DNA of 64,000 nucleotides from assembly GCF_026153295.1 (NCBI RefSeq), contig NZ_CP110615.1:558001-622000 (forward strand), given 5' to 3'. The notes below the pieces were generated by a model, which was given only the letters and a program-made list of their open reading frames with translations, made no database searches and had not been told where the DNA came from. The position numbers and the translations under genes were made by a program. The first letter of the stretch is position 1. Every line of letters starts with the position of its first letter. The stretch is from Rhodococcus antarcticus. GTDB lineage: Bacteria > Actinomycetota > Actinomycetes > Mycobacteriales > Mycobacteriaceae. Positions 26,586 through 37,229 of the stretch are shown here, one piece after another.

Positions 26586-28037
26586 ATGAGCGACAACGAC
26601 AAGGTCAGCACCGTGCAGGACGGCCCCGCCGTGACGGGCGCCTCGACCACGGCCGGCTCCGACTTCTCCCGCGACAGCACGCAGCGCTCGTTCTCCGGCG
26701 CGGGAGCCGACTACGTCGCCCGCCTGCGGGGCGGCGAGCTCGGCGCGCTGCCCGCCCTGGCCGGTCTCGTCTTCCTGCTGGTGGTCTTCAGCCTGCTCTC
26801 GGAGTCCTTCCTGACCCTGAACAACGTGGCCAACCTGCTGAGCCAGGGGGCGGGCACGGCGCTCATCGCGATGGGTCTGGTGTTCGTCCTGCTGCTGGGC
26901 GAGATCGACCTGGCCGCCGGTACCGGGTCGGGCGTGTGTGCCGCGGTGCTCGCGCTGCACTACACGCAGGGTGGGAACCTGCTGGGCGCCATGGGGATCA
27001 AGGTCTTCGTCATCTTCTGCCTGCTGCTCCTGGTCGCGGCGGTGCTCGCCGCGGTCACCCGGCTCTGGGCGGGCGCCGCCGTCTCGCTGCTCGGCCTGCT
27101 CATCGCCGTCATCGGTGTGCCGGCCAACGCCTACCTCGAGATCCTGCTGGCGGTCTGCGTCGGTACCGCCATCGGCTGCATCACCGGCTTCCTCGTCTCC
27201 CGCGTCGGCATCCCGTCCTTCGTCGTGACCCTCGCGCTGTTCCTGGCCTGGGGCGGCGTGGTCCTGCAGCTGGTCGGGGTCGGCGGCACCCTCGGCCTGT
27301 CCGACAGCCCGGTGCTGTTCGCCGTGGCCAACCGCAACCTGCCCGTGTGGGCCAGCTGGCTGCTCTTCGCGATCGTGGCGGGCGGGTTCGCCGTGCTGTC
27401 GCTGGAGCGCCAGCGCAGCCGGGTCCGCAAGGGTCTGGTCGCCTCGCCCACCGGTCTCGTCGTCCTGAAGATCGTCGCCCTCACCGTCGTCACGGCCCTG
27501 GCCACCTACGCCATGACCGTCAACCGCAGCCCGAACCCGCGGCTGCTGACCGTCACCGGTGTTCCCTGGGTCGTCCCGATCGTCATCGCGGTCCTGGTCA
27601 TCGGCACCTTCGTGCTCGACCGCACCACCTACGGCCGGCACGTCTACGCCGTGGGTGGCAACGCCGAGGCCGCCCGCCGGGCCGGCATCGACGTGCGCAA
27701 GATCCGGATGAGCGTGTTCGTCGTGTCCTCGTCCATCGCCGCCCTCGGCGCGGTCGTGTACTCCTCCAAGGTCGGCTCGGTGGACCCCCAGGCCGGGGGC
27801 GGCAACACGCTGCTGTTCGCGGTGGGTGCGGCGGTCATCGGCGGCACCTCGCTGTTCGGTGGCCGTGGCCGCGTCCGGGACGCCGTCATCGGTGCGGCGG
27901 TCATCGCGATCATCGAGAACGGTCTCGGTCTGCTGAACCAGGGTGCTGCCATCGTGTCGATCGTGACCGGCCTGGTGCTCCTGCTCGCGGCGAGCGTCGA
28001 CGCCATCTCGCGGCGCCGGGCCCCCGCAGGCCGGTGA
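26586..28037 (+). CDS. xylH: D-xylose ABC transporter, permease
   Basis: A 483-aa permease of the BPD_transp_2 family. A cytoplasmic N-terminus of about 45 residues is followed by some ten or more hydrophobic segments, with the family markers LLGEIDLAAGTGSG and the coupling loop YAVGGNAEAARRAGI. A C-terminal VIGGTSLFGGRGRVRDAVIG is typical of sugar permeases. The stop overlaps the ROK regulator start by 4 nt (GTGA). Confidence 0.93.
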   Translation: MSDNDKVSTVQDGPAVTGASTTAGSDFSRDSTQRSFSGAGADYVARLRGGELGALPALAGLVFLLVVFSLLSESFLTLNNVANLLSQGAGTALIAMGLVFVLLLGEIDLAAGTGSGVCAAVLALHYTQGGNLLGAMGIKVFVIFCLLLLVAAVLAAVTRLWAGAAVSLLGLLIAVIGVPANAYLEILLAVCVGTAIGCITGFLVSRVGIPSFVVTLALFLAWGGVVLQLVGVGGTLGLSDSPVLFAVANRNLPVWASWLLFAIVAGGFAVLSLERQRSRVRKGLVASPTGLVVLKIVALTVVTALATYAMTVNRSPNPRLLTVTGVPWVVPIVIAVLVIGTFVLDRTTYGRHVYAVGGNAEAARRAGIDVRKIRMSVFVVSSSIAALGAVVYSSKVGSVDPQAGGGNTLLFAVGAAVIGGTSLFGGRGRVRDAVIGAAVIAIIENGLGLLNQGAAIVSIVTGLVLLLAASVDAISRRRAPAGR

Positions 28038-29230
28038 CGTCGGCCTGGCCGCGCCCGGCTGCCCACGCGGGCACCGGGTCGCGGCCCGACGACATGCGCC
28101 GCGCGAACCGGGCGGCGGTGGTGCGCACCGTGCACCTTCGTGGGGCCACCAGCCGGGCCGCCCTCGCGGCCGGGCTGGAGCTCAACCGCAGCACGATCAA
28201 GTCGGTGGTCGACGCCCTGGCCGCCGACGGCGTGGTGGTGGAGTCGCTTCCCGTCGGCCGCCAGGGTGCGGGGCGCCCCTCGATGGTGGTCACGCCCTGC
28301 CCGCGAGCGGCCTGGGTGGTCGCGGTGGAGATCGCGGTCGGGTGGCTGACGGTGGCTGCCGTCGGGCTCGGTGGCGGTGTGCTCGGCCAGCGTGGAGCCG
28401 GACCGGTCCGCCGGGAGGTCGACCCGTCGGAGCTGGTCGGTCGGGTCGCCGACGCGGTGTCGGCGCTGTCGGCTGAGCTGGGCAGCCGCCCGTCGGCGAT
28501 GGGCGTGGCCGTGCCGGGGCTCGTGCGCGCCAGCGACGGCCTCATCCGCCGCGCCCCCAACCTCGGGTGGTCCGACGTCCCGCTGGGCGAGCTGCTGGCC
28601 GCCGCCACGGGGTTGGGGGTGCTCGTGCGCAACGAGTCCGATCTGGGTGCTCTCGCCGAGCACGTCCGCGGGTGTGCGCGCGACGTCGACGACCTGGTCT
28701 TCCTGGTGGTCGACGTCGGCGTCGGTGGGGGGGTCATCTCCGGCGGGGTGAGCATCGACGGTGCGGGTGGCTACGCCGGCGAGGTGGGACACATGGCCGT
28801 CCGGCGCGACGGTCGGGCGTGCCGCTGCGGGTCGCACGGGTGCTGGGAGACCGAGGTGGGTGAGGGCGCGCTGCGTCGTGCGGTGGGGCTCCCGTCCGAG
28901 GGCCCGCGCTCGCACCTGCGGCGTGAGCTCGTCCGGCTGCGGAACGAGGGTGCGCCCCCTCCCGACGAGCTGGTCGAGTACGGCCGGTGGCTCGCGATGG
29001 GGGTCGGCAACCTGGTGAACCTGCTCGACCCCGAGGTGGTCGTGTTCGGTGGCTTGCTCGCCGATGCGCTGCCCCTGGTGGTCGACACCCTCACCGAGCA
29101 CGTCGCCGCAGCCTGCCTGCTGGCCCGGCCCACCGCGCTGGTGGCCCTCGTGCCGTCGGCGCTCGGCGCGTCGGGTCCGCTGCTCGGGGCGGCGGAGGTG
29201 GCCTTCGCCGGGATCCTCGACGGGATCTGA
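28034..29230 (+). CDS. ROK-family transcriptional regulator (first of two in the xylose cluster)
   Basis: A 398-aa XylR/NagC-type repressor. An N-terminal winged helix (AALAAGLELNRSTIKSVVDA, residues 43-62) precedes an actin-like sugar-kinase fold with GVAVPGLV and LVRNESDLGALAEH. It also has the zinc motif CRCGSHGCWE. GTG 28034 overlaps xylH by 4 nt. It lies just before the xylA promoter, so it likely represses xylF-xylH and xylA-xylB until xylose binds. Confidence 0.88.
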   Translation: MTSAWPRPAAHAGTGSRPDDMRRANRAAVVRTVHLRGATSRAALAAGLELNRSTIKSVVDALAADGVVVESLPVGRQGAGRPSMVVTPCPRAAWVVAVEIAVGWLTVAAVGLGGGVLGQRGAGPVRREVDPSELVGRVADAVSALSAELGSRPSAMGVAVPGLVRASDGLIRRAPNLGWSDVPLGELLAAATGLGVLVRNESDLGALAEHVRGCARDVDDLVFLVVDVGVGGGVISGGVSIDGAGGYAGEVGHMAVRRDGRACRCGSHGCWETEVGEGALRRAVGLPSEGPRSHLRRELVRLRNEGAPPPDELVEYGRWLAMGVGNLVNLLDPEVVVFGGLLADALPLVVDTLTEHVAAACLLARPTALVALVPSALGASGPLLGAAEVAFAGILDGI

Positions 29231-29272
29231 GACACCGCTGGCGCAGAGCCGCGGAGTTTCGTACAGTCATCG

Positions 29273-29284
29273 AACTAACTAGTT
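29273..29284 (+). promoter_or_regulatory. palindromic candidate operator upstream of xylA
   Basis: AACTAACTAGTT (29273-29284) contains the palindrome AACTAGTT (29277-29284), 22 nt before the xylA GTG. The overlapping half-site GAACTA (29272-29277) is the reverse complement of TAGTTC at 24393-24398 in the xylF promoter. Shared half-sites suggest one regulator for both promoters. Confidence 0.45.
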
Positions 29285-29306
29285 GGACCCGAACCCAGGA
29301 GACACC

Positions 29307-30494
<1,188 letters not shown>

Positions 30495-30496
30495 GC

Positions 30497-31921
30497 ATGA
30501 CCCTGGGCGGCGGGGTCCTGGTGGCGGGTGTCGACTCGTCCACCCAGAGCACCAAGGTCGTGGTGCGCGACGCCGACACCGGCGCGGAGCGTCGCTCGGG
30601 CTCGGCCCCGCACCCCGTCGGGACCGAGGTCGACCCGGCGGCGTGGTGGGCTGCGCTCGAGCAGGCCGTGGCGGCGGCGGGCGGGCTGGACGACGTGTCC
30701 GCGATCGCCGTGTCCGGCCAGCAGCACGGGATGGTGTGCCTGGACGAGTCCGGTGACGTGGTGCGTCCGGCGCTGCTGTGGAACGACACCCGCTCCGCGG
30801 CGGCGGCGGCCGAGCTCGTCGCCGAGCTGGGGTCCCAGGGCTGGGCGGAGGGGGTGGGCACGGTGCCCGTCGCGTCCATCACGGTCAGCAAGCTGCGCTG
30901 GCTCGCGGAGCACGAGCCGGAGAACGCCCGTCGCACGGTCGCGGTGTGCCTGCCGCACGACTGGTTGACCTGGAGGCTGCTGGGCACCGGCGACCTGGCC
31001 GACCTCGTCACCGACCGCAGCGACGCCAGCGGCACCGGCTACTGGTCCCCGGTCACCGGCGAGTACCGCCTCGACCTGCTGCGTCTGGCGCTGGGCCGGG
31101 ACGACGTGCTGCTGCCCCGGGTGCTCGGCCCGCACGAGGCGGCGGGGCGGACCCCGGGCGGCGTGCTCGTGGGGCCCGGGACCGGTGACAACGCCGGGGC
31201 TGCACTGGGTCTCGGGGCCACCCGCGGCGACGTGGTGATCTCCATCGGCACCTCCGGGGTGGTGTGCGCGGTGAGCGCGACCTCCACCGCCGACCCCACG
31301 GGCACGGTGGCCGGGTTCGCCTCCGCCACCGGCGAGCACCTGCCGCTCGTGTGCACGCTGAACGCCGCTCGGGTGCTCGACGCCACCGCGACCCTGCTCG
31401 GGGTGGACCACGCGGAGCTCTCGCGGCTCGCGCTGTCCGCTCCGTCCGGGGCCGACGGGCTCGTCGTGGTGCCCTACCTGGAGGGGGAGCGCACCCCCAA
31501 CGAGCCGGACGCCACGGGTGCGGTGCACGGCTGGACGCTGGCGAGCTCCACCCCGGCGCACCTCGCGCGGGCCGCGGTCGAGGGCCTGCTGTGCGGGCTC
31601 GCCGACGGGGTCGATGCCCTGGTCGACCTCGACGTGCCCGTGGAGCGGGTGGTGCTCGTCGGAGGAGGCGCGCGGTCGGCGGCCGTCGCGGAGATCGCCC
31701 CCGCGGTGCTCGGCCGGACGGTGCTGGTGCCCCCGGAGGGCGAGCACGTCGCGGCCGGTGCCGCCCGGCAGGCCGCGTGGGTCCTGGCCGGCACCGACGC
31801 GCCGCCGAGCTGGGACGCCTCCGCGACGGTGGTGCACGACGCGCGCGCGGACCCCGCCGTCCGCACGCGCTACGCCGAGGTCCGCGGGCTCACCGCGCAC
31901 CGTCGCCCTGCCACCGGGTGA
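30497..31921 (+). CDS. xylB: xylulokinase
   Basis: Phosphorylates D-xylulose to the pentose-phosphate intermediate xylulose-5-phosphate. The 474-aa FGGY-family kinase has [12 protein letters not shown] (ATP loop) at about 8-19, [17 protein letters not shown] with substrate contacts and ISIGTSGVV in the second domain. It is 2 nt downstream of xylA, and its stop overlaps the second ROK gene by 4 nt. This is a contiguous catabolic operon. Confidence 0.95.
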   Translation: MTLGGGVLVAGVDSSTQSTKVVVRDADTGAERRSGSAPHPVGTEVDPAAWWAALEQAVAAAGGLDDVSAIAVSGQQHGMVCLDESGDVVRPALLWNDTRSAAAAAELVAELGSQGWAEGVGTVPVASITVSKLRWLAEHEPENARRTVAVCLPHDWLTWRLLGTGDLADLVTDRSDASGTGYWSPVTGEYRLDLLRLALGRDDVLLPRVLGPHEAAGRTPGGVLVGPGTGDNAGAALGLGATRGDVVISIGTSGVVCAVSATSTADPTGTVAGFASATGEHLPLVCTLNAARVLDATATLLGVDHAELSRLALSAPSGADGLVVVPYLEGERTPNEPDATGAVHGWTLASSTPAHLARAAVEGLLCGLADGVDALVDLDVPVERVVLVGGGARSAAVAEIAPAVLGRTVLVPPEGEHVAAGAARQAAWVLAGTDAPPSWDASATVVHDARADPAVRTRYAEVRGLTAHRRPATG

Positions 31922-33090
31922 GTGCTCCGGCGGGGGCGCGGACCGTCCGCCGGCACAACCTGGGCCTGGTGCTGCGGCGGGTCGCGGCGGCCGAGCCCGT
32001 GGCCCGCGCACGTGTGGCCGAGCTGAGCGGCCTCACCCGCGGCACGGTGTCCTCCCTGGTCGACGAGCTGCTCGCCGGGCACCTGCTCGAGGAGCTCGAG
32101 GCCGATCGTGGCGTGCCCGGCCGGCCCGCGAACCCGTTGCGGCTGAGCCGGTCCGGACCTGCTGCGCTGGGCGTCGAGCTGAACGTCGACCGCGCCCGCG
32201 CCTGCGTGCTGGACCTCTCCGGCGCGGTGCGGGCACTGCGGACGGCGCCCTCGGACGGGTCTGCGTGGTCGAGCCCGGCTGCGGGTCTCGACGCGGTCGC
32301 CGAGCTGGCGCGGCAGGTGCTCGCCGAGACGGGCGGGCTGCGGGCCGTGGGCGCGGTGGCTGCGGTGGCCGGGGTGGTGGACCGGTCGGGGGTGCTGCAG
32401 CAGGCGCCCAACCTGCCGGGCTGGGCCGGGCTCGACGTGGGTGCCGAGCTGACCGCGCGGCTGGGTCTGGACGTGCGCGCGGGCAACGAGGCGGACCTCG
32501 GTGCGCTGGGCGAGCTGTGGTTCGGCGGCCTCGACGGCGTGCAGGACTTCCTGCACGTGTCGGGCGAGATCGGGGTGGGCGCGGGGATCGTGCTGGGCGG
32601 GACCTTGTTCGGGGGAGGAGGTGGTCGGGCCGGCGAGCTCGGGCACGTGGTGGTCGACCCGGGCGGTGCGCTGTGCCGCTGCGGGGGGCGGGGGTGCCTG
32701 GAACAGGTGGCCGGCCAGCGCGCGCTGCTCGGCGCGGCCGGGGTGCGCACGGTCGACGCGCTCGAGGCGGCCGCCGACCGTGGTGAGCCCCGGGCGCTCG
32801 AGGCCCTCGCGGTGGCGGGTCGGGCCCTGGGGATCGCCGTCGTCGGGGCCGTGAACCTGCTCGACGTGCCCGCGGTGGTCCTGGGTGGGCTGCACGCCCG
32901 GTTGGGACGGTGGCTGGTGCCGCCGATCGTCGCGCAGCTCGCGGCCCGGTCCCGGGGTGGTGCGTGCCCGGCCGTGATCGTGTCGACCCTCGGGTCCGGG
33001 GCGGCCGTGCGCGGGGCGGCCGGATCGGTGGTGCGGGCCGTGCTCGACGACCCGGGTGCCCACCTCGCCGGGCGTGCGGGTGCAGTCTGA
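31918..33090 (+). CDS. second ROK-family transcriptional regulator
   Basis: A 390-aa ROK repressor with an N-terminal helix-turn-helix ([20 protein letters not shown]), a kinase-like fold and the zinc motif [14 protein letters not shown] 31918 overlaps xylB by 4 nt, so it is made along with the enzymes. It differs from the regulator at 28 kb over most of its length, so the two may recognise different operators or different inducers, for example xylose versus a phosphorylated product. Confidence 0.87.
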   Translation: MSAPAGARTVRRHNLGLVLRRVAAAEPVARARVAELSGLTRGTVSSLVDELLAGHLLEELEADRGVPGRPANPLRLSRSGPAALGVELNVDRARACVLDLSGAVRALRTAPSDGSAWSSPAAGLDAVAELARQVLAETGGLRAVGAVAAVAGVVDRSGVLQQAPNLPGWAGLDVGAELTARLGLDVRAGNEADLGALGELWFGGLDGVQDFLHVSGEIGVGAGIVLGGTLFGGGGGRAGELGHVVVDPGGALCRCGGRGCLEQVAGQRALLGAAGVRTVDALEAAADRGEPRALEALAVAGRALGIAVVGAVNLLDVPAVVLGGLHARLGRWLVPPIVAQLAARSRGGACPAVIVSTLGSGAAVRGAAGSVVRAVLDDPGAHLAGRAGAV

Positions 33091-33094
33091 GCCG

Positions 33095-33835
33095 GTGAGC
33101 TCCAGCACCCTCGTCGCCGTCGGTCCGGGTCTGGCGGTGGCCGTGGTCGTGCTGGCGCTGCTCGCGGCGGCGGTGTCCCGGCTGGGTGGGCTGGGGCACG
33201 AGCGGCAGGTGCTCGTGGCCGCGCTGCGAGCGGTGGTCCAGCTCACCGCGGTCGCGCTCGTGATCGGTGTGCTGCTGCGGTCGTTCTGGTTGTCGCTGAT
33301 CTTCGTGGCCCTGATGGCGGCGGCGGCCACCTGGACGGCGGGGCGACGGCTGACCCGTGGCCCCGGGTGGTGGTGGGCGGCGGTGCCGCTGCTGGCGGGA
33401 GCGGCACCGGTCGTCCTGGCGCTGCTGCTGAGCGGGCTCCTGCCCCGGACGGGACTGGCGGTGATCCCGGTGAGCGGGATCCTGCTGGGCGGGGCGATGA
33501 CCGCCACGTCGCTGGCCGGGCGGACGGCGCTCGACGAGCTCCGCTCGCGCCGAGGTGAGCTGGAGGCCGGGCTGGCGCTGGGTCTGCTCGATCGCGACGC
33601 GGCGCTCCTGGTGTGCCGGGATGCTGCCTCGAGGGCGCTGGTGCCTGCGCTGGACCAGACGCGGACCGTGGGCCTGGTGACGTTGCCCGGGGCGTTCGTG
33701 GGTCTGCTCCTGGCCGGGGCGAGCCCGGTGTCGGCCGGGGCGGTGCAGGTGTTCGTACTGGTGGCCCTGCTGGCGGTCGAGGCGGTGGCGGTGGTCGTGG
33801 TCACCGAGCTGGTGGCGCGGGGGCACTGGCGCTGA
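33095..33835 (+). CDS. FetB/YbbM-type ABC permease (putative metal or cation export)
   Basis: A 246-aa membrane protein of the UPF0014/FetB family with about seven hydrophobic segments. Family-specific motifs are RAVVQLTAVALVIG near the N-terminus, SGILLGGAMTATSLAG and LVTLPGAFVGLLLAGASP. In E. coli FetB pairs with the ATPase FetA in iron export, but no ATPase gene is adjacent here. It follows the second ROK gene by 4 nt (GTG 33095), so it is probably on the xylose transcript. A link between the two is not evident. Confidence 0.82.
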   Translation: MSSSTLVAVGPGLAVAVVVLALLAAAVSRLGGLGHERQVLVAALRAVVQLTAVALVIGVLLRSFWLSLIFVALMAAAATWTAGRRLTRGPGWWWAAVPLLAGAAPVVLALLLSGLLPRTGLAVIPVSGILLGGAMTATSLAGRTALDELRSRRGELEAGLALGLLDRDAALLVCRDAASRALVPALDQTRTVGLVTLPGAFVGLLLAGASPVSAGAVQVFVLVALLAVEAVAVVVVTELVARGHWR

Positions 33836-33843
33836 TCTCGTCC

Positions 33844-33883
33844 CGGTCGCTCGGTCGCTCGGTCGCTCGGTCGCTCGGTCGCC
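33844..33883 (+). repeat. five tandem copies of an 8-bp unit
   Basis: CGGTCGCT is repeated four times without a mismatch, and a fifth copy ends in CC. The array ends 25 bp before the -35 box of the ars operon. Such short tandem repeats can change in copy number by slippage, so promoter spacing could vary between strains. No coding role is seen. Confidence 0.85.
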
Positions 33884-33908
33884 GTGGGGGTCGCGGACGG
33901 CGGGGACC

Positions 33909-33942
33909 TTGCGGACTACTTCGATGGGTGTCAACATTGACA
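33909..33942 (+). promoter_or_regulatory. ars operon promoter with ArsR operator dyad
   Basis: TTGCGG (33909-33914) and CAACAT (33932-33937) are spaced by 17 bp, and ATG 33944 follows 6 nt later, giving a leaderless message. The dyad TGTCAA-CA-TTGACA (33929-33942) covers the -10 box and the transcription start, which is where an ArsR repressor would block RNA polymerase until arsenite binds. Confidence 0.75.
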
Positions 33943-33943
33943 C

Positions 33944-34336
33944 ATGTCGAACCAAGGCTCGCCCGCGGGAACGGTCCCGTGCTGTGCCCCGTTGGCGCAC
34001 GAGCCGCTGACGCAGGACTGGGCGGGAGAGCTGGCCCGGATGTTCAAGGCGCTGGGGGACCCGGTGCGGCTGCGGCTGCTGAGCATGGTCGCCTCCCACG
34101 AGGGTGGGGAGGCCTGCGTGTGCGACCTGACGCCTGCCTTCGACCTGTCCCAGCCGACGATCTCCCACCACCTGAGGGTGCTGCGGGAGGCGGGGTTGCT
34201 GGAGTGCGAGCGTCGCGGGACGTGGGTCTTCTACTGGGTGGTGCCCGCGGCGCTGGCCCAGCTGGCCGCGGTCCTCGGGCCCGCCGAGCTGACCGTCGCC
34301 GACGTTCCCGCTGCTGAGCTGGAGGTCCTGTCATGA
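33944..34336 (+). CDS. arsR: ArsR-family arsenite-responsive repressor
   Basis: A 130-aa winged-helix repressor. Cys residues for As(III) are available as a CC pair near the N-terminus (TVPCCAP) and in EACVCDL just before the recognition helix region PTISHHLRVLREAGL. The start ATG 33944 is 1 nt after the operator dyad. The stop overlaps the ACR3 start (ATGA). It is predicted to autorepress the entire ars operon. Confidence 0.93.
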   Translation: MSNQGSPAGTVPCCAPLAHEPLTQDWAGELARMFKALGDPVRLRLLSMVASHEGGEACVCDLTPAFDLSQPTISHHLRVLREAGLLECERRGTWVFYWVVPAALAQLAAVLGPAELTVADVPAAELEVLS

Positions 34337-35439
34337 CGGTCCCGGCGATGGTCGACCGCGGTGAGAACGTCGTGGTCGGCAAGCTCTCCACGCTGGACCG
34401 GTTCCTGCCCGTGTGGATCGGGGTGGCCATGGTGGCCGGGCTGCTGCTGGGCCGCGGCGTGCCGGGACTCGGCGCCGTGCTGCAGGCGGTGCAGGTCGAC
34501 GGGATCAGCCTGCCCATCGCGATCGGCCTGCTGGTCATGATGTACCCGGTGCTGGCGAAGGTCCGCTACGACCGGATGGGCTCGGTCACCGGCGACAGGC
34601 GGCTGCTCGCGTCGTCGCTGCTGCTGAACTGGGTGCTGGGACCGCTGCTCATGTTCACCCTGGCCTGGGTGTTCCTGCCGGACCTGCCCGAGTACCGCAC
34701 CGGGTTGATCATCGTGGGCCTCGCCCGCTGCATCGCCATGGTCATCATCTGGAACGACCTGGCCTGCGGGGACCGGGAGGCCGCCGCGGTGCTGGTCGCG
34801 ATCAACTCGGTGTTCCAGGTGGTCGCCTTCGCCGTCCTGGGCTGGTTCTACCTCAACGTGCTGCCCGGTTGGCTCGGCCTGGACCAGACCCGGATCGACG
34901 CCTCCACCTGGGACATCGCCCGCAGCGTCCTGATCTTCCTGGGCATCCCGCTGCTCGCTGGGTTCCTGTCCCGGCGGATCGGGGAGAAGGCCAAGGGCCG
35001 CACCTGGTACGAGGAGGCGTTCATCCCCCGCGTCGGGCCGTTCGCCCTGTACGGGCTGCTGTTCACCATCGTCGTGCTGTTCGCCCTGCAGGGCGACGCG
35101 ATCACCTCGAACCCGCTCGACGTCGTCCGGATTGCGCTGCCGCTACTCGTGTACTTCGCGGCGATGTGGGGCGGTGGGTACGCCCTCGGGGCCGGCCTGG
35201 GTTTGGGCTACGAGCGGACCACGACGCTGGCGTTCACCGCCGCCGGCAACAACTTCGAGCTCGCCATCGCCGTGGCCATCGCCACCTTCGGGGTCACCTC
35301 CGGCCAGGCCCTGGCCGGGGTCGTCGGACCGCTCATCGAGGTCCCCGTCCTGGTGGGCCTGGTGTACGTGAGCCTCGCGCTGCGCCGGCGCTTCCGCGAC
35401 CGCACCACCACACCGATTGCTGTCACCGCCGAGACGTAG
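34333..35439 (+). CDS. acr3: ACR3-family arsenite efflux permease
   Basis: Membrane extruder of As(III), 368 aa with ten predicted hydrophobic helices. The conserved GLARCIAMVIIWNDLACGD (the Cys in helix 4 is essential in ACR3 proteins) and TAAGNNFELAIAVAI (helix 9) are present. It overlaps arsR by 4 nt. The usual name is arsB or acr3; the sequence is of the BASS/ACR3 superfamily, not the ArsB/IT family. It may work alone or with ArsA. Confidence 0.95.
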   Translation: MTVPAMVDRGENVVVGKLSTLDRFLPVWIGVAMVAGLLLGRGVPGLGAVLQAVQVDGISLPIAIGLLVMMYPVLAKVRYDRMGSVTGDRRLLASSLLLNWVLGPLLMFTLAWVFLPDLPEYRTGLIIVGLARCIAMVIIWNDLACGDREAAAVLVAINSVFQVVAFAVLGWFYLNVLPGWLGLDQTRIDASTWDIARSVLIFLGIPLLAGFLSRRIGEKAKGRTWYEEAFIPRVGPFALYGLLFTIVVLFALQGDAITSNPLDVVRIALPLLVYFAAMWGGGYALGAGLGLGYERTTTLAFTAAGNNFELAIAVAIATFGVTSGQALAGVVGPLIEVPVLVGLVYVSLALRRRFRDRTTTPIAVTAET

Positions 35440-35508
35440 GAGGCCGCCCTGTCCAACCCAGCCTGACCGAGCGCTCACACCACCCGAGAGTTCAGGGAGA
35501 CAACCCCC

Positions 35509-36036
35509 GTGACCACCCCCGATCGCCCTGCCCCGCCCCGTCCGGTGACGCCGTCGGTGCTGCTCGTGTGCGTGCACAACGCGGGCCGCTCCCAGATGGC
35601 CGCCGGGTTTCTCACCGCCCTGTCCAAGGGGGCGGTGGAGGTGCGCTCCGCCGGGAGCCTGCCCGGCGACCAGGTGAACCCCGCGGCGGTGGCGGCGATG
35701 GCCGAGGTGGGCATCGACATCTCCCACGCCACCCCGAAGGTCCTCACCACCGACGCGGTCGAGGCCTCCGACGTGGTCATCACCATGGGCTGCGGCGACG
35801 CCTGCCCGATCTTCCCCGGAAGGCGCTACCTCGACTGGTCCCTCGACGACCCTGCCGGGCAGGGGGTGGAGGCGGTGCGCCCCATCCGGGACGACTTCCG
35901 CACCCGCATCGAGGCACTGATGGACGAGCTTCTCGGGACTGGTGGTCCCGAGCAGGTGGCCTCGCCCGGGCCGCACCCCGGTCACCCGACGCTGCACGCC
36001 GACCACAGCACCCGCTCGGAAGGGACAACACCATGA
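35509..36036 (+). CDS. arsC: arsenate reductase, low-molecular-weight phosphatase fold
   Basis: Reduces As(V) to As(III). The 175-aa protein has the P-loop CVHNAGRSQMA (catalytic Cys) and the later motif ITMGCGDACPIFPG, with the two additional Cys of the thioredoxin- or mycothiol-dependent cascade, and then DWSLDDPAGQ. A Pro/His-rich tail of about 30 residues follows. GTG 35509 has CAGGGAGA at 35493-35500. A 69-nt gap separates it from ACR3, and the stop overlaps arsM by 4 nt. Confidence 0.94.
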   Translation: MTTPDRPAPPRPVTPSVLLVCVHNAGRSQMAAGFLTALSKGAVEVRSAGSLPGDQVNPAAVAAMAEVGIDISHATPKVLTTDAVEASDVVITMGCGDACPIFPGRRYLDWSLDDPAGQGVEAVRPIRDDFRTRIEALMDELLGTGGPEQVASPGPHPGHPTLHADHSTRSEGTTP

Positions 36037-37229
36037 CCAGTGCACCCGAGGACATCCGCGAGACCGTCCGCGCCCGCTACGCCGCCGCCGCCGGGTCCAC
36101 CAGCTGCTGCGGTGGCGCCCCGGTAGACCTGGCGAACGACGCCGACGGCACCGCCGTGTTCGGGTCGTTCCTCTACGACGTGGCCGAGGTCGGGCAGGAC
36201 GCGGCCGCGCTGGCCGGTTCGCTCGGCTGCGGGGTCCCCACCGCGGTCGCCGACCTGCACGCCGGGGAGACCGTGCTCGACCTCGGCTCCGGATCCGGGG
36301 GTGACGTGCTGATCTCCGCGCGCCGGGTTGGGCCGACCGGGCGGGTGATCGGGCTGGACATGACCACCGAGATGCTCGCCCTCGCCCGGGCCAACGCCAC
36401 CACCGCCGGGGTCAGCAACGTCGAGTTCGTCCAGGGCTACCTGGAGGACATCCCGCTACCCACCGACAGCGTGGACGTCGTCATCTCCAACTGCGTGCTC
36501 AACCTGGCCGCGGACAAGACCATCGTCCTGGCCGAGGTCGCCCGGGTGCTGCGACCCGGGGGGCGGCTCGCGTTCTCCGACGTCATCGCCGACGGCGACA
36601 TGGACGCCACCACCAAGGCCGACATGGCCGCCTGGACCGGGTGCATCGCCGGGGCCCTGACGCTGGCCGAGATGACCGCCGGCCTTGCCGGCACCGGGTT
36701 CACCGACGTCGAGATCCGCCCCACCCACCGCGTCCACACCCACGCCCGGGCCGCGATCATCCGCGCCACCCTGCCCAGCACCACCGAGGAAACCCCTGTG
36801 GCCACGACCGAGAACACCACCCCGGAGACCACCACCAGCGTCGCGGTGGACGTCTACGACCCGGCGATGTGCTGCTCCACCGGGGTGTGCGGGCCGTCGG
36901 TGGATCCGGCACTGGCCCGGTTCGAGTCCGACCTGCGCTGGCTCGGCGAGCAGGGCGCGACCGTGACCCGGCGCAACCTCGCCCAGGAACCTGGCGCGTT
37001 CGTCGCGAACCCGCTGGTCGCGGCGATGCTGGCCTCGGGGGGCGAGGAAGCACTGCCGATCGTGCTGGTCGACGGCAAGCTCCGCTCCTCGGGAACCTGG
37101 CTCTCCCGCACCGAGCTCGCCACCGCGGCTGGGCTCTCCGCCCCGGTGGCCGGGGTGGAGCTGCTGGCCCCGCAGGCCGAGGGCTGCTGCGCCCCCACCG
37201 GGTCTGCGACCACGGACGGTTGCTGCTGA
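36033..37229 (+). CDS. arsM: arsenite methyltransferase ArsM fused to ArsD-type arsenic metallochaperone
   Basis: A 398-aa two-domain protein. Residues 1-255 are ArsM, with VLDLGSGSGGDVL for SAM and cysteines in STSCCGG, LGCGVP, ISNCVLNL and WTGCIAG to bind As(III). After a Thr/Glu-rich linker, residues 270-398 are ArsD, with the metal-relay Cys280, Cys281 and Cys286, ESDLRWL, LPIVLVDGKL and C-terminal Cys pairs 385-386 and 397-398. No stop separates the domains. However, GTG 36798 behind GAGGAA could also start a free ArsD. It is tightly coupled to arsC and arsA. Confidence 0.9.
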   Translation: MTSAPEDIRETVRARYAAAAGSTSCCGGAPVDLANDADGTAVFGSFLYDVAEVGQDAAALAGSLGCGVPTAVADLHAGETVLDLGSGSGGDVLISARRVGPTGRVIGLDMTTEMLALARANATTAGVSNVEFVQGYLEDIPLPTDSVDVVISNCVLNLAADKTIVLAEVARVLRPGGRLAFSDVIADGDMDATTKADMAAWTGCIAGALTLAEMTAGLAGTGFTDVEIRPTHRVHTHARAAIIRATLPSTTEETPVATTENTTPETTTSVAVDVYDPAMCCSTGVCGPSVDPALARFESDLRWLGEQGATVTRRNLAQEPGAFVANPLVAAMLASGGEEALPIVLVDGKLRSSGTWLSRTELATAAGLSAPVAGVELLAPQAEGCCAPTGSATTDGCC

